Shown here in pieces: positions 63,504-64,000 of a DNA stretch of 64,000 bases; position 1 is the first letter of the stretch; each line of letters begins with the position of its first letter. The DNA lies in assembly GCA_036583965.1 (NCBI GenBank), contig JAZBQD010000001.1, positions 14,037,392 to 14,101,391 of the forward strand. The letters run 5' to 3'. This DNA comes from Prunella strophiata (lineage: Eukaryota > Chordata > Aves > Passeriformes > Prunellidae). The position numbers were made by a program, and so were the translations under genes. The notes beneath the pieces were generated by a model that worked only from the letters and a program-made list of their open reading frames with translations, was not told the origin of the DNA and did not search any database.

Positions 63504-64000
63504 GCAGGGGAAACAACTGGTGTTCATTGTATTGCCACCATATTTATCACTATTTTGTTCTGAAAATGGAACTTGGATATTAAGACTATTAACATAATAC
63601 AATGCTTAATTACTGCTTTTAAACTGTAATATGTCAGAGAAAACAAGATGAATTAAACCCCAAAATGAATTGATCTGTTTACATGTGTACACAGGAGTAC
63701 TGGAACGAATGACATTGCCATTATAAAACAACATTTACGCCTGAGTAAATGAGGTGTTGTACTCTATTGGAAGAGTAACTGTATCTTGGAGAGCACTGTT
63801 TAAAACAGCAGCACACATTGTGTTTACAGAAATTCATACTTTCATTTCCATCTAGTAGTGCAGGGATCTGTACCAGCCAATTTTTACCTGATGACAAGCT
63901 GTTCCCAGTAACACCTATGGGCTTTTATCTGGTTAGGAACTTCTTTTGCGTCAATGTCTTCAGAAAGGGGACAAACAAAAAAAAAAGTGTAAGGACTGGA

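Larger units (their letters stand above)
1..64000 (-). other. GFRA1: GFRA1 locus, internal part of the gene
   Basis: The whole window appears to lie inside one vertebrate gene read from high to low coordinates. Four exons with consensus splice borders join in frame into a protein that I recognise as GDNF family receptor alpha-1. This is a GPI-anchored surface protein that binds GDNF and presents it to RET; with NCAM it can also signal without RET. Visible content covers cysteine-rich domains 2 and 3 plus the Thr-rich stalk. The signal peptide, domain 1, the linker, the GPI signal and both UTRs are missing and should lie outside the window. Extending the locus to both window ends is inferred from the absence of the first and last exons. 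The paralogues GFRA2-4 are less likely, because the stretch from the third domain into the stalk matches GFRA1 almost residue for residue as I remember it. Confidence 0.93.
38125..64000 (-). other. Upstream GFRA1 intron (partial, at least 25.9 kb)
   Basis: This begins at the acceptor ttttttccag next to 38124 and runs to the window end. I looked for the GFRA1 linker exon, the alternatively used 15-nt exon known from mammalian GFRA1, and the domain 1 exon; none was found, so they should lie beyond 64000 (a 15-nt exon is easy to miss by eye). Contents are CR1 fragments at 43720-43841 and probably 53560-53900, a seven-copy minisatellite (about 50317-50877), hairpins at 47222-47248 and 54563-54585, poly-T tracts (53121-53134, 56468-56506, 63481-63503) and GC-rich patches at 41160-41480 and 48400-48560. 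Intronic frames of up to 170 codons show no domain. Confidence 0.8.

Noticed and set aside
63481..63520. Plus-strand splice-acceptor look-alike after a poly-T run
   Set aside because: No homologous exon or long frame follows, and the gene here is on the other strand.

Overview
The window looks like nuclear DNA from a bird, probably a songbird. It is AT-rich, has no operon-like coding and few interspersed repeats, and the repeats I can name are tails of CR1, the main LINE family of birds. I saw no Alu- or L1-type repeats. The one gene I can support is on the minus strand: GFRA1, the GPI-anchored co-receptor for GDNF that signals with the RET kinase. The bird assignment rests on the CR1 tails and on residues that, from memory, look more like chicken than mammalian GFRA1.

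Four coding exons are visible. Read 5' to 3' on the minus strand they are 38124-37785 (340 nt), 21312-21203 (110 nt), 16164-16030 (135 nt) and 12965-12787 (179 nt). All four have GT-AG borders, and the reading frame is kept across every junction inside the window (intron phases 2, 1, 1). Together they encode about 254 residues: the second and third cysteine-rich GFR-alpha domains and the Thr-rich juxtamembrane stalk. The signal-peptide exon, the first-domain exon(s) and the linker exon should lie beyond position 64000. The last exon, with the GPI-attachment signal and 3' UTR, should lie before position 1. I looked for all of these and did not find them.

Everything else is intron: 1-12786 (part of the last intron), 12966-16029, 16165-21202, 21313-37784, and 38125-64000 (part of a long upstream intron). 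Their contents are old CR1 fragments (14098-14225, 30954-31268, 43720-43841, and a degenerate one near 53560-53900), poly-A/poly-T tracts, simple repeats, a seven-copy GC-rich minisatellite (about 50317-50877), several short tandem duplications and two perfect short hairpins. The many open frames of 60-170 codons in the introns have no recognisable domain. The longer ones lie in GC-rich, stop-poor patches and appear non-coding.

I found no tRNA, rRNA, CRISPR array or intact mobile element, and no clearly new system. The observations most worth checking concern splicing around the stalk exon (a competing acceptor and an open readthrough past its donor), a Gln-to-Leu change in the ligand-binding domain, and the minisatellite in the upstream intron.
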